DNA of 64,000 nucleotides from Terriglobia bacterium (GCA_021325175.1 JAJPHS010000036.1:1-64000); one strand, 5' to 3'. Shown: positions 42,558 through 51,618, counted from the stretch's first letter. Notes: generated by a model not told the origin, from the letters alone. Numbers and translations: made by a program.

Positions 42558-42887
42558 GCTCAACCTCTCCGGTGACGCTCGTTCATTCTGCCGTCCAAAC
42601 GCCCACGGCGCCAGGCATGGCTCGGAAGGAATCCAATGCAATATTTTGTCCGGTCGATGGAAAAACACAGGGACAGTGACCGGGTTTTTGGTCCCGAGCT
42701 TCCATGCGCGGGCCTCGACATGGCGAAGACCGCCGCCAAACGCATCGTGCTCTCCGCCGATCCCGCCATCCGCATGCAAGCCGATGCCTGCGTCCGAAAT
42801 CGCGGGCAGGTGCTTACCAAGTATAGATGTTGGATCAACGAACGCGGCGATTTTCTGGAAAACGTGCTGGGCTAATCTGAAGCGCGG
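42558..42887. other. Gene-poor stretch; only a weak open frame and a short inverted repeat
   Basis: No convincing gene is seen. A 79-codon plus frame (42636-42875) overlaps an equally long frame 10 bases further on and has no known motif and no ribosome binding site, so I do not call it. The short text around 42670-42695 contains GGGAC and GTCCC, 16 bases apart, flanked by A and T runs, a possible remnant of a repeated or insertion element. Confidence 0.35.
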
Positions 42888-43241
42888 CTAGCGGGCCGGC
42901 TCGATCTGCTCCGGCGTTTCGCTGGACTCCGGGCGCCGCGGCGGACGTCGTTTCGAGCTCCGGCTGCGCGCCGCTTCCCGCTCGGCGCACGCCATCATCT
43001 CCGCTTCGCTAAGCGTCATCGATCCGCTTCGATCCCACTCTTGGCAATCATCCAGAACCTTGCGGCAAAGCAGCGGCAGTTCCTGAACATGGATTCCGTG
43101 CTTGCGGACCAACATCAGATCGGCGCGAACCGTATGCCGGGTTCGAACCTTGCCATTCTCAAGACAATCGAATTCGAATATGCGGAAGCCCAGATCGTGC
43201 GAAAATCCGCTCAGAACGAAGGATGTTGTATGGTTCTTCAC
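42888..43241 (-). CDS. Hypothetical protein (117 aa)
   Basis: The frame starts at ATG 43241 and encodes a 117-residue protein, MKNHTTSFVLSGFSHDLGF followed by RIFEFDCLENGKVRTRHTVR and DLMLVRKHGIHVQELPLLC. Its C-terminal third is lysine/arginine/serine rich and probably disordered (EREAARSRSSKRRPPRRP). There is no signal peptide. The balanced hydrophobic and charged N-terminal part (about 85 residues) looks like a folded domain. No family is recognised. It points away from truA's downstream end across about 210 bases that hold no other gene. Confidence 0.6.
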   Translation of the reverse strand: MKNHTTSFVLSGFSHDLGFRIFEFDCLENGKVRTRHTVRADLMLVRKHGIHVQELPLLCRKVLDDCQEWDRSGSMTLSEAEMMACAEREAARSRSSKRRPPRRPESSETPEQIEPAR

Positions 43242-43449
43242 ACAGGCTGCTTTCTACCGGCCGCAAACGTCATTCGCCAGGAAAATATTTTCACCGGGAA
43301 CTCCTGTTGTTGACGATTAAAATTCGGGGCAGGATCGGATGAGGGCGGCAAACACCGACGAATGCGAAGCTACCAAAACAACTTTATTATATCACGGAAA
43401 GCGCCGGCAGCGTGAGCGAATTTCGATCAGCGACGGGATTCGATTGATC

Positions 43450-44226
43450 TTAATATCGAACCGATTCGAGGAATAATCCCGAGGCGGGCGCGGTCCACGC
43501 CGCTACATCCAGCTTCGGGTTCTTCCCCCTTTCGAGCAAGCCGCGAAACTCATCCATTGTGAGTTCGCCCAACCCGATTTTCACCAGCGCTCCGGTAAGG
43601 CGTCGGATCATTTTCCATAAAAAATGCGACGCCTCAATACGAAACACGATCAGATGCTCGTCGCGGCCGATCTCGGCCGAGTTCACCACGACGATGGTCG
43701 ATTCATCGCGCTTTGCGGAATCGACCGCGCGGAACGCCGCGAAATCGTGCCGCCCGGCGATCAGCGACGCCGCCTGGCTCATTTTGTGAATGTCCAGCGG
43801 CTGCTTGATCCACCACACATAGCGCTTGGAAAGCGCGGTCTTGCGCGTCGAAATCTGATAGAAGTACGAGCGCGCGATCGCATCGTGGCGGGCGTGAAAG
43901 GTGGACGCCGCTTCTGCCGCATCTACGATCGCAATCGACGATGGAAGGCGATCATTCAGAACATCCAGAAGCTCTCCGGGCGCGAGCTTGCGCCGCGGAT
44001 TTCTTACTTTGACGTGCGCCACCTGACCCAGCGCGTGTACGCCGGCGTCGGTTCGGCCCGAGCCCTGGACATCGGTCGCCACGCCGAAGAGTTCATCGGC
44101 GGCGCGCTGCAATTCGCCTTGCACCGTGCGCGCGTTGGTCTGCGTCTGCCAGCCGGAGTACGTTGATCCGTCGTATTCGAGTGTGAGCTTGTAAGTCAAC
44201 AAGCGGAGCGAAAACCAATATCGCAC
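43450..44226 (-). CDS. truA: tRNA pseudouridine(38-40) synthase
   Basis: TruA modifies uridines 38-40 in the tRNA anticodon stem-loop. The 258-residue product has LTLEYDGSTYSGWQTQ near the start, the catalytic Asp in GSGRTDAGVHALGQVAHV near residue 60, and further segments DFAAFRAVD and ASHFLWKMIRRLTGALV, as in the family. Start GTG 44226; a TTG pair ten codons in is a possible alternative. The length is typical. It is transcribed divergently from the TolC gene, with 66 bases between. With truB in the same window, two independent pseudouridine synthases are covered. Confidence 0.96.
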   Translation of the reverse strand: MRYWFSLRLLTYKLTLEYDGSTYSGWQTQTNARTVQGELQRAADELFGVATDVQGSGRTDAGVHALGQVAHVKVRNPRRKLAPGELLDVLNDRLPSSIAIVDAAEAASTFHARHDAIARSYFYQISTRKTALSKRYVWWIKQPLDIHKMSQAASLIAGRHDFAAFRAVDSAKRDESTIVVVNSAEIGRDEHLIVFRIEASHFLWKMIRRLTGALVKIGLGELTMDEFRGLLERGKNPKLDVAAWTAPASGLFLESVRY

Positions 44227-44292
44227 ATCGCCTGCGAGTTTCGGTGATCAAAATCCGCGCCGCTCGGGTATCCTAAACCTTCTGGAGAATGC

Positions 44293-46140
44293 ATGAAGCA
44301 CTGGTTGGTGTTGATTTTGACGATCGCTGTGCACGCGCAGGATCGCGGACCCCGCATCGAAGCGGCCGCGCCCGGAATCTTTCGGCCCTACTCGCCGGAG
44401 AACGTCGCGCTCCCCAGTTTTGAAAATTCGCCGCGCTTTCACGATCTGCTGCGCGGCGGCACGCTGCCGCTTTCCTTGAGCGACGCGATTTCGCTCGCGA
44501 TTGAAAACAACCTCGACGTACAGCTTGAGCGATACGCGATTCCGCTGGCGCGAACGGAATCGCGTCGCGCTAAAGGCGGCGGACTGCCGCGAGGCATTCT
44601 GTTCACGCTGGCGCAGCCCCCGGCCGGCGTCGGCGGACCGCAAAGCCCGCTGTTGACGCAGGCCGCCACGCAGTCTACGCCGGGAACGACGGTTGCGAGC
44701 AACGCCCTTGAACTGGGCGTGCTCGGCGAGCCGCAGGTGAATCTTTCGATGCTCGGAACGATTGCTCTGTCGGCGGGATCGCCGCTTCCGGCGTTCGATC
44801 CGCTGCTGGCGGCCAACTATAGCTGGACGCATCAGACTACAGACGAAGTGGTTCCGATCTCAACCGGCGTTCCGGTGCTGAAAAGCAATGTCACGACGGG
44901 CAATGTCGGCGTCAATCAGGGTTTCAGCACCGGCGCCAACGTCAATCTCTCCTTCAACAACACCGAAACCAATTCCAACGCGACGACGTTTGTCGTGAAT
45001 CCTTATATCACCTCCGACGTGGCGCTCACCTTGACGCAGCCGCTGCTGCGCGGTTTCGGCCGGCGCGTGAACCGCCGCTTCATTCGTATCGCCGCGGGCG
45101 AGGAGAAGATTTCAAGCCTGCTGTTTCGCCAGCAGCTCATCGAAGTGGTCTATGGAGTCGTCCGCTTGTATACGGATCTGGTCGCCCTCGCCGAGGACGT
45201 GAAAGTGAAGGAGGAAACGCTGGCGTTCGCGCAAAAACTGCTCGAGGACAATGAGGCTCAGGTGGAGGAAGGCACGCTTGCGCCGCTGGAGTTGAGCCGC
45301 GCGCGAGCGCAGGTATCGGCCAGCCGCCAGGATCTCATCAACTCGCGCGGCCTGCTCGCCGAACAGGAGGCGATCCTCAAAAATGTCCTCACCCGGCGCG
45401 GCGCCGAGGATGCCGAGGTTCGCAACGCGCGCATCATTCCCACCGATTCCCTGCCGGTTCCGGACGCCGAGCCGCCGCAGCCCATCGAGCAACTGCTCGC
45501 CGGCGCCTACAAGCTTCGTCCCGATCTTCAGCAGGCCGGAATCCAGGTGGAAATTTCGCGCGAAAGCCTGGAGGGATCACGCAACAATTTGCGGCCGGAT
45601 CTGGATCTGGTCGGCGCCGCGCAGAACAACGCGCTTGCCGGACAGCCGCTGGTGATCGGCGCGCCGGCCGGGTTCAGCGGCGGCTACGGGACTGTCCTCG
45701 ATCAGCTGGCGACCCGCAAAAACCCCACCTACGCCATTGGCTTTCAGCTCAATCTGCCGCTGCGCAACAGAATCGCGCGCGCCGATGCGGTCCGCGATGA
45801 ATTGCAGGTGCGGCAAACGCAGATCCGGGAACGGCAGTTGCGTAATCAGGCGCAGCTTGAAGTGCAGGACGCGCTGATCGCCCTGGAGCGCGCGCGAGCC
45901 TCCTACGAAGCGGCCGCCGAAACGCGCAAGCTCCAGGAACAATCGCTCGCGCTGGAGCAGACTCGCTACAACGAGGGCGTATCGACCACATTTTTCGTCA
46001 TCCAGTATCAAAGCTACGTCGCGCAGGCGCGGTCAGCGGAGGTGGCGGCGCAAAGCGCCTATGCCAAGGCGAAAGCGGCGCTGCAACGCGCGGTCGGCTC
46101 CATTCTGGAAGATCGGGGCGTGCAGATCCCGACGCCATAG
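44293..46140 (+). CDS. TolC-family outer membrane efflux protein
   Basis: The 615-residue product begins with a signal peptide (MKHWLVLILTIAVHAQ) and shows two similar halves, each with two long coiled coils ending in a beta-barrel segment, as in TolC/OprM. Typical segments are LSDAISLAIENNLDVQLERY, GTLAPLELSRARAQVSASRQDLI, and QAQLEVQDALIALERARASYEAA. It forms the outer-membrane duct for efflux pumps or type I secretion. No inner-membrane pump or adaptor gene is adjacent: the next gene encodes a glyoxalase-fold protein on the opposite strand. It is longer than average TolC, with an insertion around residues 110-200 rich in small residues. Confidence 0.94.
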   Translation: MKHWLVLILTIAVHAQDRGPRIEAAAPGIFRPYSPENVALPSFENSPRFHDLLRGGTLPLSLSDAISLAIENNLDVQLERYAIPLARTESRRAKGGGLPRGILFTLAQPPAGVGGPQSPLLTQAATQSTPGTTVASNALELGVLGEPQVNLSMLGTIALSAGSPLPAFDPLLAANYSWTHQTTDEVVPISTGVPVLKSNVTTGNVGVNQGFSTGANVNLSFNNTETNSNATTFVVNPYITSDVALTLTQPLLRGFGRRVNRRFIRIAAGEEKISSLLFRQQLIEVVYGVVRLYTDLVALAEDVKVKEETLAFAQKLLEDNEAQVEEGTLAPLELSRARAQVSASRQDLINSRGLLAEQEAILKNVLTRRGAEDAEVRNARIIPTDSLPVPDAEPPQPIEQLLAGAYKLRPDLQQAGIQVEISRESLEGSRNNLRPDLDLVGAAQNNALAGQPLVIGAPAGFSGGYGTVLDQLATRKNPTYAIGFQLNLPLRNRIARADAVRDELQVRQTQIRERQLRNQAQLEVQDALIALERARASYEAAAETRKLQEQSLALEQTRYNEGVSTTFFVIQYQSYVAQARSAEVAAQSAYAKAKAALQRAVGSILEDRGVQIPTP

Positions 46141-46143
46141 CGG

Positions 46144-46956
46144 CTAATACTGGTCGAGACCCTCGGTCAACTCGACATAGGTCCCGAACGGGTCGGTTAA
46201 GAACGCGATGGCGATTCCAGCCGCGGGGATTTTTCGATACGGCACGTCGAGCTTGACGCCATTGACTTCCAGACGTTTGCAGAACGCCTCCAGATTTTTT
46301 ACTTCGAACCCGATATGATCCGTCGACGTGCCTTTGGTCCCGGCTGACGGCGCCTCGCGCGCGATCCCGAAGGTCAGATTCATGCCCGGAATATCGGCGG
46401 CGTCGTGCTGGCCGCGCTTTTTGACGACCGCGCCGAAATTTTTCGCGTACCAGTCCCGCAGCTTGATCTGATCGCCGGATGCGTTCATGAAATGCAAGTG
46501 ATAGGCGAGCGCGGGAGCGGTCATCGACGCGTCTTCCTGCAATTCGATCTTCACTTCATCCGGCCCGATCACGTAGGCGTTCGGAAACCCTTCGGTGCCT
46601 TTGAACTCGCGCTCGATCTTGTATCCCGCCTCGCGAAGGCGCGCCACAAGTTTGGAAGTGCTCGGCACCTTGAAGCCGAAATGATCCATCGAGGTGCCCT
46701 CGGCGCCCCGCGTGTAGGCTTGCTGGCGAAATAAGATCAGTATCCCGGGAACTTTTACGCCCGTCAAGCCGGACCTCTTCAGCGGCTCCGCGCCGAAGTA
46801 GGTGGTCCAGAAAGTGCGTTGCGTTTCGATATCTTTCACATTCAGGTGAACGTGGCCCATCGCCACGCCGAGCTCGTTTGGAGGCGCGATCTGCGCGCCC
46901 GCGGGCCAACTCATCGCCGCGGCGAGCAAAAGCAAAAGCGATGGAAACCGGGTCAT
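46144..46956 (-). CDS. Exported double-VOC (glyoxalase-fold) protein
   Basis: A 270-residue protein with a signal peptide (RFPSLLLLLAAAMSWPAGA) and two VOC modules: the first (about 30-140) opens MGHVHLNVKDIETQRTFW and ends PNAYVIGPDEVKIEL; the second (about 155-265) has AYHLHFMNASGD and ends DPFGTYVELTEG. Metal ligands of glyoxalases are usually H and E pairs: H (VHLNV), E (VKIEL), H (HLHF) and E (YVELT) are present, so a single metal site per pair is plausible. Lactoylglutathione lyase-like or extradiol dioxygenase activity are possibilities; an exported VOC protein is less usual. It converges with the TolC gene with no spacing. Confidence 0.88.
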   Translation of the reverse strand: MTRFPSLLLLLAAAMSWPAGAQIAPPNELGVAMGHVHLNVKDIETQRTFWTTYFGAEPLKRSGLTGVKVPGILILFRQQAYTRGAEGTSMDHFGFKVPSTSKLVARLREAGYKIEREFKGTEGFPNAYVIGPDEVKIELQEDASMTAPALAYHLHFMNASGDQIKLRDWYAKNFGAVVKKRGQHDAADIPGMNLTFGIAREAPSAGTKGTSTDHIGFEVKNLEAFCKRLEVNGVKLDVPYRKIPAAGIAIAFLTDPFGTYVELTEGLDQY

Positions 46957-47024
46957 CGCAGCGTAGTATACACCCGCCGCCCATCCGGTGCGGCCGGCTT
47001 GCTTCGATAAAATCGAATCAGCCC

Positions 47025-48743
47025 ATGGACAATCGCGCGATTGCTCGGCTTCTCTATGAAACCGCGGATCTGATGGAAGTGGCCGGCGAGGATTCTTTCC
47101 GCATCCGTTCTTATCGCAACGCGGCCGGCGTCATCGAATCCCACCCCGAGCAGATTTCCTCCATCCTCAAGGATCCTGCGCGAAAAGTGACCGATATTCC
47201 CGGCATCGGCAAGGGTATCGCCTTGGTGCTCGCCGAAATCGAAGAACGCGGCAGCTTCGAGCGCCGCGATGAGATGCTTGAAAAGTATCCGGCCGGCGCG
47301 CTGGAGCTTTTAAAGATCCAGGGACTCGGACCGAAAAGCATCCGCCTTCTGTTTGAAACCTACCGCTGCGCCACCATCGACGATCTCGAACGGCTTTGCC
47401 GCGAGCAGAAGCTTCGCGGGCTTCCGCGAATGGGCGCCAAGCTCGAAGAAAAGGTGCTCCGCTCCATCGCCAATTACCGCCAGCGCGCCGGCCGTTTTCT
47501 TTTAAGCTTCGCGCAGGACGCCGCTGCCGAATTGACCGGATATTTGAGCGCGCCCGGCATCGAAAAAATCACGCCCGCGGGCAGCCTCCGCCGCGGCCGC
47601 GAAACTGTGGGCGACCTCGATCTGCTGGTCACCGGTCCCGCGGCGCCGGAGGCGCTCGAAAAATTCGTCGCGCATCCGAAATGCCAGGAGGTGTTGGGAC
47701 GCGGCGTGAACAAGGCGAGCATCCGCTACGGCCACGAATCGCTGCAAGTCGATCTGCGAGCCCTGCCCGCGGAAAGCTACGGCGCCGCGCTGCAATATTT
47801 TACCGGCAGCAAGGATCATAACGTCGCGCTGCGGCAACGCGCCCTGAAAATGGGACTGACCCTGAGTGAATACGCGCTTGCGAAAATCGAAAACAATGAG
47901 CGCATGGCCGGCGCGACGGAGGAGGAAATCTACGCGGCCCTGGGGCTCGCCTGGATTCCGCCGGAGCTGCGTGAAAATTGTGGTGAAATCGAAGCGGCCG
48001 CCGAAGGCCGGCTTCCGGCGCTGATCGAAGTGGCCAATATCCGCGGCGATCTCCACATGCACACCACCGAAACCGACGGCCGCGCGACGCTTGAAGAAAT
48101 GGCCGCGGCTTGCCAGCAACGCGGCTATGAATACCTCGCCATCACCGATCATTCGAAAGCGCTCGCCATGGCCAATGGGCTGGATGAAAAGCGCGCCATC
48201 GAATTCGCGCATCGGGTTCGCGAAATGAATTCTCCCGGCATCCGGATTTTTTCCGGAATCGAATGCGATATCCGACGCGACGGCGTGATGGATTTGGACA
48301 ACGATGCTTTGGCCGAACTCGATTTTGTCATCGGCAGCGTGCATAGCTATATGAACATGGAAGCGGCGGAAATGACCGATCGCCTGATGCGCGCGCTCCA
48401 ATGTCCATACCTAAAAGTGCTCGGCCACCCCACCGGACGCGTGTTGCTGCATCGCGAGCCGTTTCCCTTCGACTGCGATTTGATTTTCGCCGAAGCCGCG
48501 CGCCGCAACGTGTATCTGGAAATCAACGCCAGCCCGGAGCGTCTCGATCTCGGCTCGGCCATGGTGCGCGCGGCGAAAGCGAAGGGCTGCAAGTTCGTCA
48601 TCTCCACCGACGCCCATCATCCCCGGCATCTGCTCAATATGCCCTACGGCGTGCTCATGGCGCGGCGCGGGTGGCTCGGGCCCTCCGATGTTTTGAACAC
48701 CCTGCCCCTGGCCGAATTTGAAAAGAAAATTCACAAAAAATGA
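47025..48743 (+). CDS. polX: DNA polymerase/3'-5' exonuclease PolX
   Basis: From ATG 47025 (MDNRAIARLLYETADLMEV) the 572-residue product has an N-terminal helix-hairpin-helix region (DIPGIGKGIALVLAEIEE, IQGLGPKSIRLLFE), the polymerase palm with SLRRGRETVGDLDLLVTG (catalytic Asp pair) and a C-terminal PHP exonuclease domain from about 340 with GDLHMHTTETDG, YLAITDHSKALAM, GIECDI, and DAHH near the end. This is the bacterial PolX family, a gap-filling repair polymerase with 3'-5' exonuclease. The frame opens 49 codons earlier inside the divergent gene's promoter. The last four bases overlap the NUDIX gene. Confidence 0.96.
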   Translation: MDNRAIARLLYETADLMEVAGEDSFRIRSYRNAAGVIESHPEQISSILKDPARKVTDIPGIGKGIALVLAEIEERGSFERRDEMLEKYPAGALELLKIQGLGPKSIRLLFETYRCATIDDLERLCREQKLRGLPRMGAKLEEKVLRSIANYRQRAGRFLLSFAQDAAAELTGYLSAPGIEKITPAGSLRRGRETVGDLDLLVTGPAAPEALEKFVAHPKCQEVLGRGVNKASIRYGHESLQVDLRALPAESYGAALQYFTGSKDHNVALRQRALKMGLTLSEYALAKIENNERMAGATEEEIYAALGLAWIPPELRENCGEIEAAAEGRLPALIEVANIRGDLHMHTTETDGRATLEEMAAACQQRGYEYLAITDHSKALAMANGLDEKRAIEFAHRVREMNSPGIRIFSGIECDIRRDGVMDLDNDALAELDFVIGSVHSYMNMEAAEMTDRLMRALQCPYLKVLGHPTGRVLLHREPFPFDCDLIFAEAARRNVYLEINASPERLDLGSAMVRAAKAKGCKFVISTDAHHPRHLLNMPYGVLMARRGWLGPSDVLNTLPLAEFEKKIHKK

Positions 48744-49255
48744 AACTGATTTCTTCGGAAGAATTGATTCAGACGCCGATTTTTCGCGTCACGCTCGATT
48801 ACGCCCTCGACCCCGGCGGATTTGAGATCAAGCGCGCCATCGTGCAGCACGGAGGGTCGGCCGTGATGATGCCGGTGGATGAAAAGGGCCGGATTTTGTT
48901 GGTCCGCCAGTATCGTCTGCCGGCGCGCCAGTATCTCTGGGAGCTGCCCGCCGGCCGCGTCGATGAAGGCGAAACGCTGCTTCAGGCCGCCCGTCGCGAA
49001 TTGCTGGAAGAAACCGGTTATCGCGCGAAAAGATGGAAAAAAATCGCCGAATTCTATCCCAGTCCGGGCTTTTTGGCGGAGAAAATGACCATTTTCCTCG
49101 CCATGGATCTTACCGCCGGCGAGGCAAAGCCGATGGAAGATGAGCGCATTGAAACCCGCTGGTTCACTCGCCGCGAGCTTCAGGATTGGATGAAAACCGG
49201 AAAAATCAAGGATGCGAAAACGATGATCGGCCTCTGCCGTTATCGTGAAAAATAG
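48740..49255 (+). CDS. NUDIX hydrolase, ADP-ribose-pyrophosphatase-like
   Basis: The 171-residue protein overlaps the polX stop by four bases. It has the Nudix box beginning GRVDEGETLLQAARRELLEE and ending EETGY, which binds the metal ions and splits nucleoside-diphosphate compounds. Additional ADP-ribose-pyrophosphatase features are LVRQYRLPARQYLWELPAG just before the box and AEFYPSPGFLAEKMTIFLA after it. Coupling to the repair polymerase suggests nucleotide-pool or repair-related cleanup, but an ADP-ribose role is as likely. Confidence 0.93.
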   Translation: MKLISSEELIQTPIFRVTLDYALDPGGFEIKRAIVQHGGSAVMMPVDEKGRILLVRQYRLPARQYLWELPAGRVDEGETLLQAARRELLEETGYRAKRWKKIAEFYPSPGFLAEKMTIFLAMDLTAGEAKPMEDERIETRWFTRRELQDWMKTGKIKDAKTMIGLCRYREK

Positions 49256-49654
49256 GGCGGCTTTTCCGGCCGCGACACGCTAGCGACGTTGCGCCATCTT
49301 GCAATGCGCCGCCGCGCGCCGGGAACTACCTATGGCCTTCACGCGGCGCCTGAACGCGCCACGCACTCGCGCGATGTACCGCGCGCCGATTTTTTCTGTG
49401 CCCATTTAACACCAGGCAATTTGTCACGACCTGAAGGAATACGGCACGCGTCGAAAACGGAATGCCGTCCTCGTCCTTCCGGTCCAGGCGCCGGAGCTTC
49501 CAGCACCGGCCATGATCGAGGTTTTCGAGGAAGCTGTATTGGGCGCCGGTGGGTGGACGCGTCTCTACTGGATTGCCGCCATCTTGCCGTTGCAGCCAGA
49601 TCGCCTTCAGATGCCCCCTTGCACCCATAGGACGGCTTCACGAAGCCACTAGCG
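49256..49654. other. Gene-free stretch before the IS remnant
   Basis: This region of about 400 bases contains only short, weakly protein-like frames on both strands. The longest minus frame (49326-49628) and a plus frame over 49289-49630 have no recognised motif. It may be decayed coding DNA from the same insertion. No hairpin of note. Confidence 0.4.
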
Positions 49655-49994
49655 ATGAGGCGCTTCGCGCCCGCGAGCGAACGAAAGCCAAGCGATGTTC
49701 CCTCGGAGGCGTTACACCGGAAGAAAATCCACCTTTCCCAATCCCTCGCCGGACAGGCCGTCCGCATCCGACTCATCGCGGACGATGGGCAGGGGCGCTC
49801 CGGCGCCCCTGGTGTTGCCGCACAGCTACCGCTGCAAAAAAACACATCGGACCGATAGATCGCCCATGCCTTGGAAAACTCATTGGCCTCAGACCGATTC
49901 TGCTGCCGACGCGAACCCGCCCCGCGCAGACGGCTCCCAAATGGGTTACCTATGTCTCAGGAACGTTCTGTTACCTATGTGTCCGGTCCGGACA
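49655..49994 (+). mobile_element. Decayed IS481-like transposase C-terminus and right end
   Basis: A plus-strand frame around 49706-49786 reads EALHRKKIHLSQSLAG, a piece of the C-terminal domain of IS481-type transposases (HRKKI.LS..LAGQ.VGI). The rest of the frame degenerates into proline- and arginine-rich text and the usual following segment is missing. Downstream the pair of imperfect direct copies GTTACCTATGTCTCAGG (49945) and GTTACCTATGTGTCCGG (49970), followed by a terminal GTCCGGACA to 49994, resembles the right inverted-repeat region of these elements. The catalytic DDE part and left end are absent, so this is a scar only. It ends about 10 bases from the tRNA-Gln gene. Confidence 0.55.
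49945..49994. repeat. Two direct copies of an IS-end-like sequence
   Basis: The 17-base unit GTTACCTATGTCTCAGG at 49945-49961 recurs as GTTACCTATGTGTCCGG at 49970-49986 (15 of 17 matches), 25 bases apart. The run ends with GGTCCGGACA (49985-49994). The double copy at the element end supports the IS481-like assignment. Confidence 0.6.
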
Positions 49995-50003
49995 GGCGTG
50001 GTT

Positions 50004-50077
50004 TGGCTGGGAGGCAGGGACTCGAACCCCGATACGCAGATCCAGAGTCTGCAGTCTTACCATTAGACGACCTCCCA
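50004..50077 (-). tRNA. tRNA-Gln, anticodon CTG
   Basis: The reverse strand folds into a full cloverleaf: acceptor TGGGAGG/CCTCCCA, D-arm GTCT-AATGGTA-AGAC, anticodon stem GCAGA/TCTGC with loop CTCTGGA (anticodon CTG, reading CAG codons) and T-arm CGGGG-TTCGAGT-CCCTG. The discriminator is G and CCA is encoded. Length 74 with CCA. It lies beside an IS remnant, a common insertion site. Confidence 0.95.
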
Positions 50078-50112
50078 GCGGAGTCTCTCTTATTTTAACA
50101 TCCTAATCGATT

Positions 50113-51483
50113 TTACCGTCCCTCCCAAGGTTTCATTCCAAGGCCGATGTGCAGCCGGATGCTATAGATCATCACCGGACCTCGCGCGTGATTGTACGCC
50201 GGATTCGTATCGCGCTGGACGTCAAAGCTGGCGTAGAAACCGGGCGCCACGCGCGCCGAGTAGTAGCTCTCCCAAACATATTCGGGACTGTAGAGCAGCG
50301 TTCCGTCCCCGATCAAAAAATCCAGGCCGCCGTGCGCCAGATATTCAGCGTGCACGCCGGAAATTCCGGAAGCCGTGAAGGACGTGGCGGCCACGTCGTT
50401 GTTGCGATGCCACCGTCCCCCCTTCACCTGGACGCCACCGCTGGCTAAGCGATCGATGGCGGTGAACGCGAAGCTCTCCGTTTTTCCATCGTTCCAGCCG
50501 AGCCGCGCGAAAACACCGACATCGGCCGAGATGGCCTGCTGAACGTTGATTCCCAGCCCATATTTGAGCGTCCCCACTCTTCGCGTCGCCACCACGCTAG
50601 GAGTTGTTCCAGTCTGCTCGGCAAGCTGCAAGGCTTCGCCATAATTTCCCGCCTGGGCGCGATTCCAGTAGGGCATTACGCGAATCGCGCCATCGCGGCG
50701 CCGGATCGAATAGCGCCGCTCCAGCTCGGCCTGCTGGCCATGATCGCGGAACAGCCGCCGGTCGAACTGCGGGCCGTTGGCGACCCTCGGCTCCGCCGCG
50801 ATTCCGTAGCGAAACGCCCAATTTCTCGTGTGAAACTCCTGCACGACGCCCCAGGTGTAGCCGCGCGTATCGGCGGCGTAATCCCAAGCGCCGTTATACA
50901 TGACCGCCCAGGCTTCAAACTGCGTTCGCGGATCGTGCGAATAGTCGTTATCGTCGAAAAAATCGGTCAGACTAAAGCGGCCGGCGTAAATCGAGTAGCG
51001 AGTCATCGGCCGGTCGCCGGCAAGCTGATTGAAGTCGCTTTCCTGACGTTCTTTTTCCGGGCCAAATCCGAAATCGTGCTGGAGATACAGCCGCGCGATG
51101 TAGGGCTTCGGCGTTGCGCTGGCGACGCGCGGAAGCTCGCCGTTGGGCGGATTCGCCAGACCGTTTACTCCGCTAAAACCTTTGCCACCGGCGATTTCCG
51201 GATCAAACACCAGAATCGTATTTTGTTCCAGGCGCGCGGCGAAAAACAGCGTGGTGGTAAGCGACACGTCGCGCTCGGGATAATCCTGAAGGCTCAGCGG
51301 GCCGGAATAAGGCGCCCGAAACGTTCCGTGGTAATCGCCGATCGAAGTTGCCTGATAATAAAGATTCCAATTTTCAGGCGAGTCGGCCGGCGGGTCCGCG
51401 GGCGCAGTCGAGGGCTGCCCCAGCAGGAAAAGCGGGAGGGAGAAAACGGCCGCGAACCTTAAGAGAACGGGACACTCCTCCAG
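50113..51483 (-). CDS. OprB-type carbohydrate porin with non-standard start
   Basis: The coding frame gives a mature porin-like barrel: NWNLYYQATSIGDYHGTFRA, LEQNTILVFDPEIAGGKGF, DFFDDNDYSHDPRTQFEAW, DYAADTRGYTWGVVQEF, alternating aromatic and charged strands, ending MIYSIRLHIGLGMKPW. An in-frame hydrophobic leader (LRFAAVFSLPLFLLGQ) precedes it, but no ATG, GTG or TTG exists in that frame between an upstream stop and residue 73; the first possible codon is CTG 51483. A GTG at 51475 follows GGAGGA but is in another frame. So either CTG initiates, or the true sequence has a one-base change near 51460. The GTG at 51267 would lack the signal sequence. Confidence 0.85.
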   Translation of the reverse strand: MEECPVLLRFAAVFSLPLFLLGQPSTAPADPPADSPENWNLYYQATSIGDYHGTFRAPYSGPLSLQDYPERDVSLTTTLFFAARLEQNTILVFDPEIAGGKGFSGVNGLANPPNGELPRVASATPKPYIARLYLQHDFGFGPEKERQESDFNQLAGDRPMTRYSIYAGRFSLTDFFDDNDYSHDPRTQFEAWAVMYNGAWDYAADTRGYTWGVVQEFHTRNWAFRYGIAAEPRVANGPQFDRRLFRDHGQQAELERRYSIRRRDGAIRVMPYWNRAQAGNYGEALQLAEQTGTTPSVVATRRVGTLKYGLGINVQQAISADVGVFARLGWNDGKTESFAFTAIDRLASGGVQVKGGRWHRNNDVAATSFTASGISGVHAEYLAHGGLDFLIGDGTLLYSPEYVWESYYSARVAPGFYASFDVQRDTNPAYNHARGPVMIYSIRLHIGLGMKPWEGR

Positions 51484-51618
51484 TTTATCTTTTGCTCCAA
51501 GGCCGCCGCATTAAAATTCGATGACGATTGCGCGAAACGATCCAAGTTCGAAGGCGTGGATGGAACCACGATCACATTTTCGGCGCGCCTGAATCTGCCG
51601 CCCAATTCACGCGGAAGC

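Noticed and set aside
42636-42875. A 79-codon plus-strand open frame after the RRM gene
   Set aside because: No motif, no ribosome binding site, and an overlapping frame of similar length exists; most likely non-coding.
49326-49845. Minus-strand frames opposite the IS scar
   Set aside because: Their translations show no known family and are interrupted by better support for the plus-strand transposase fragment.
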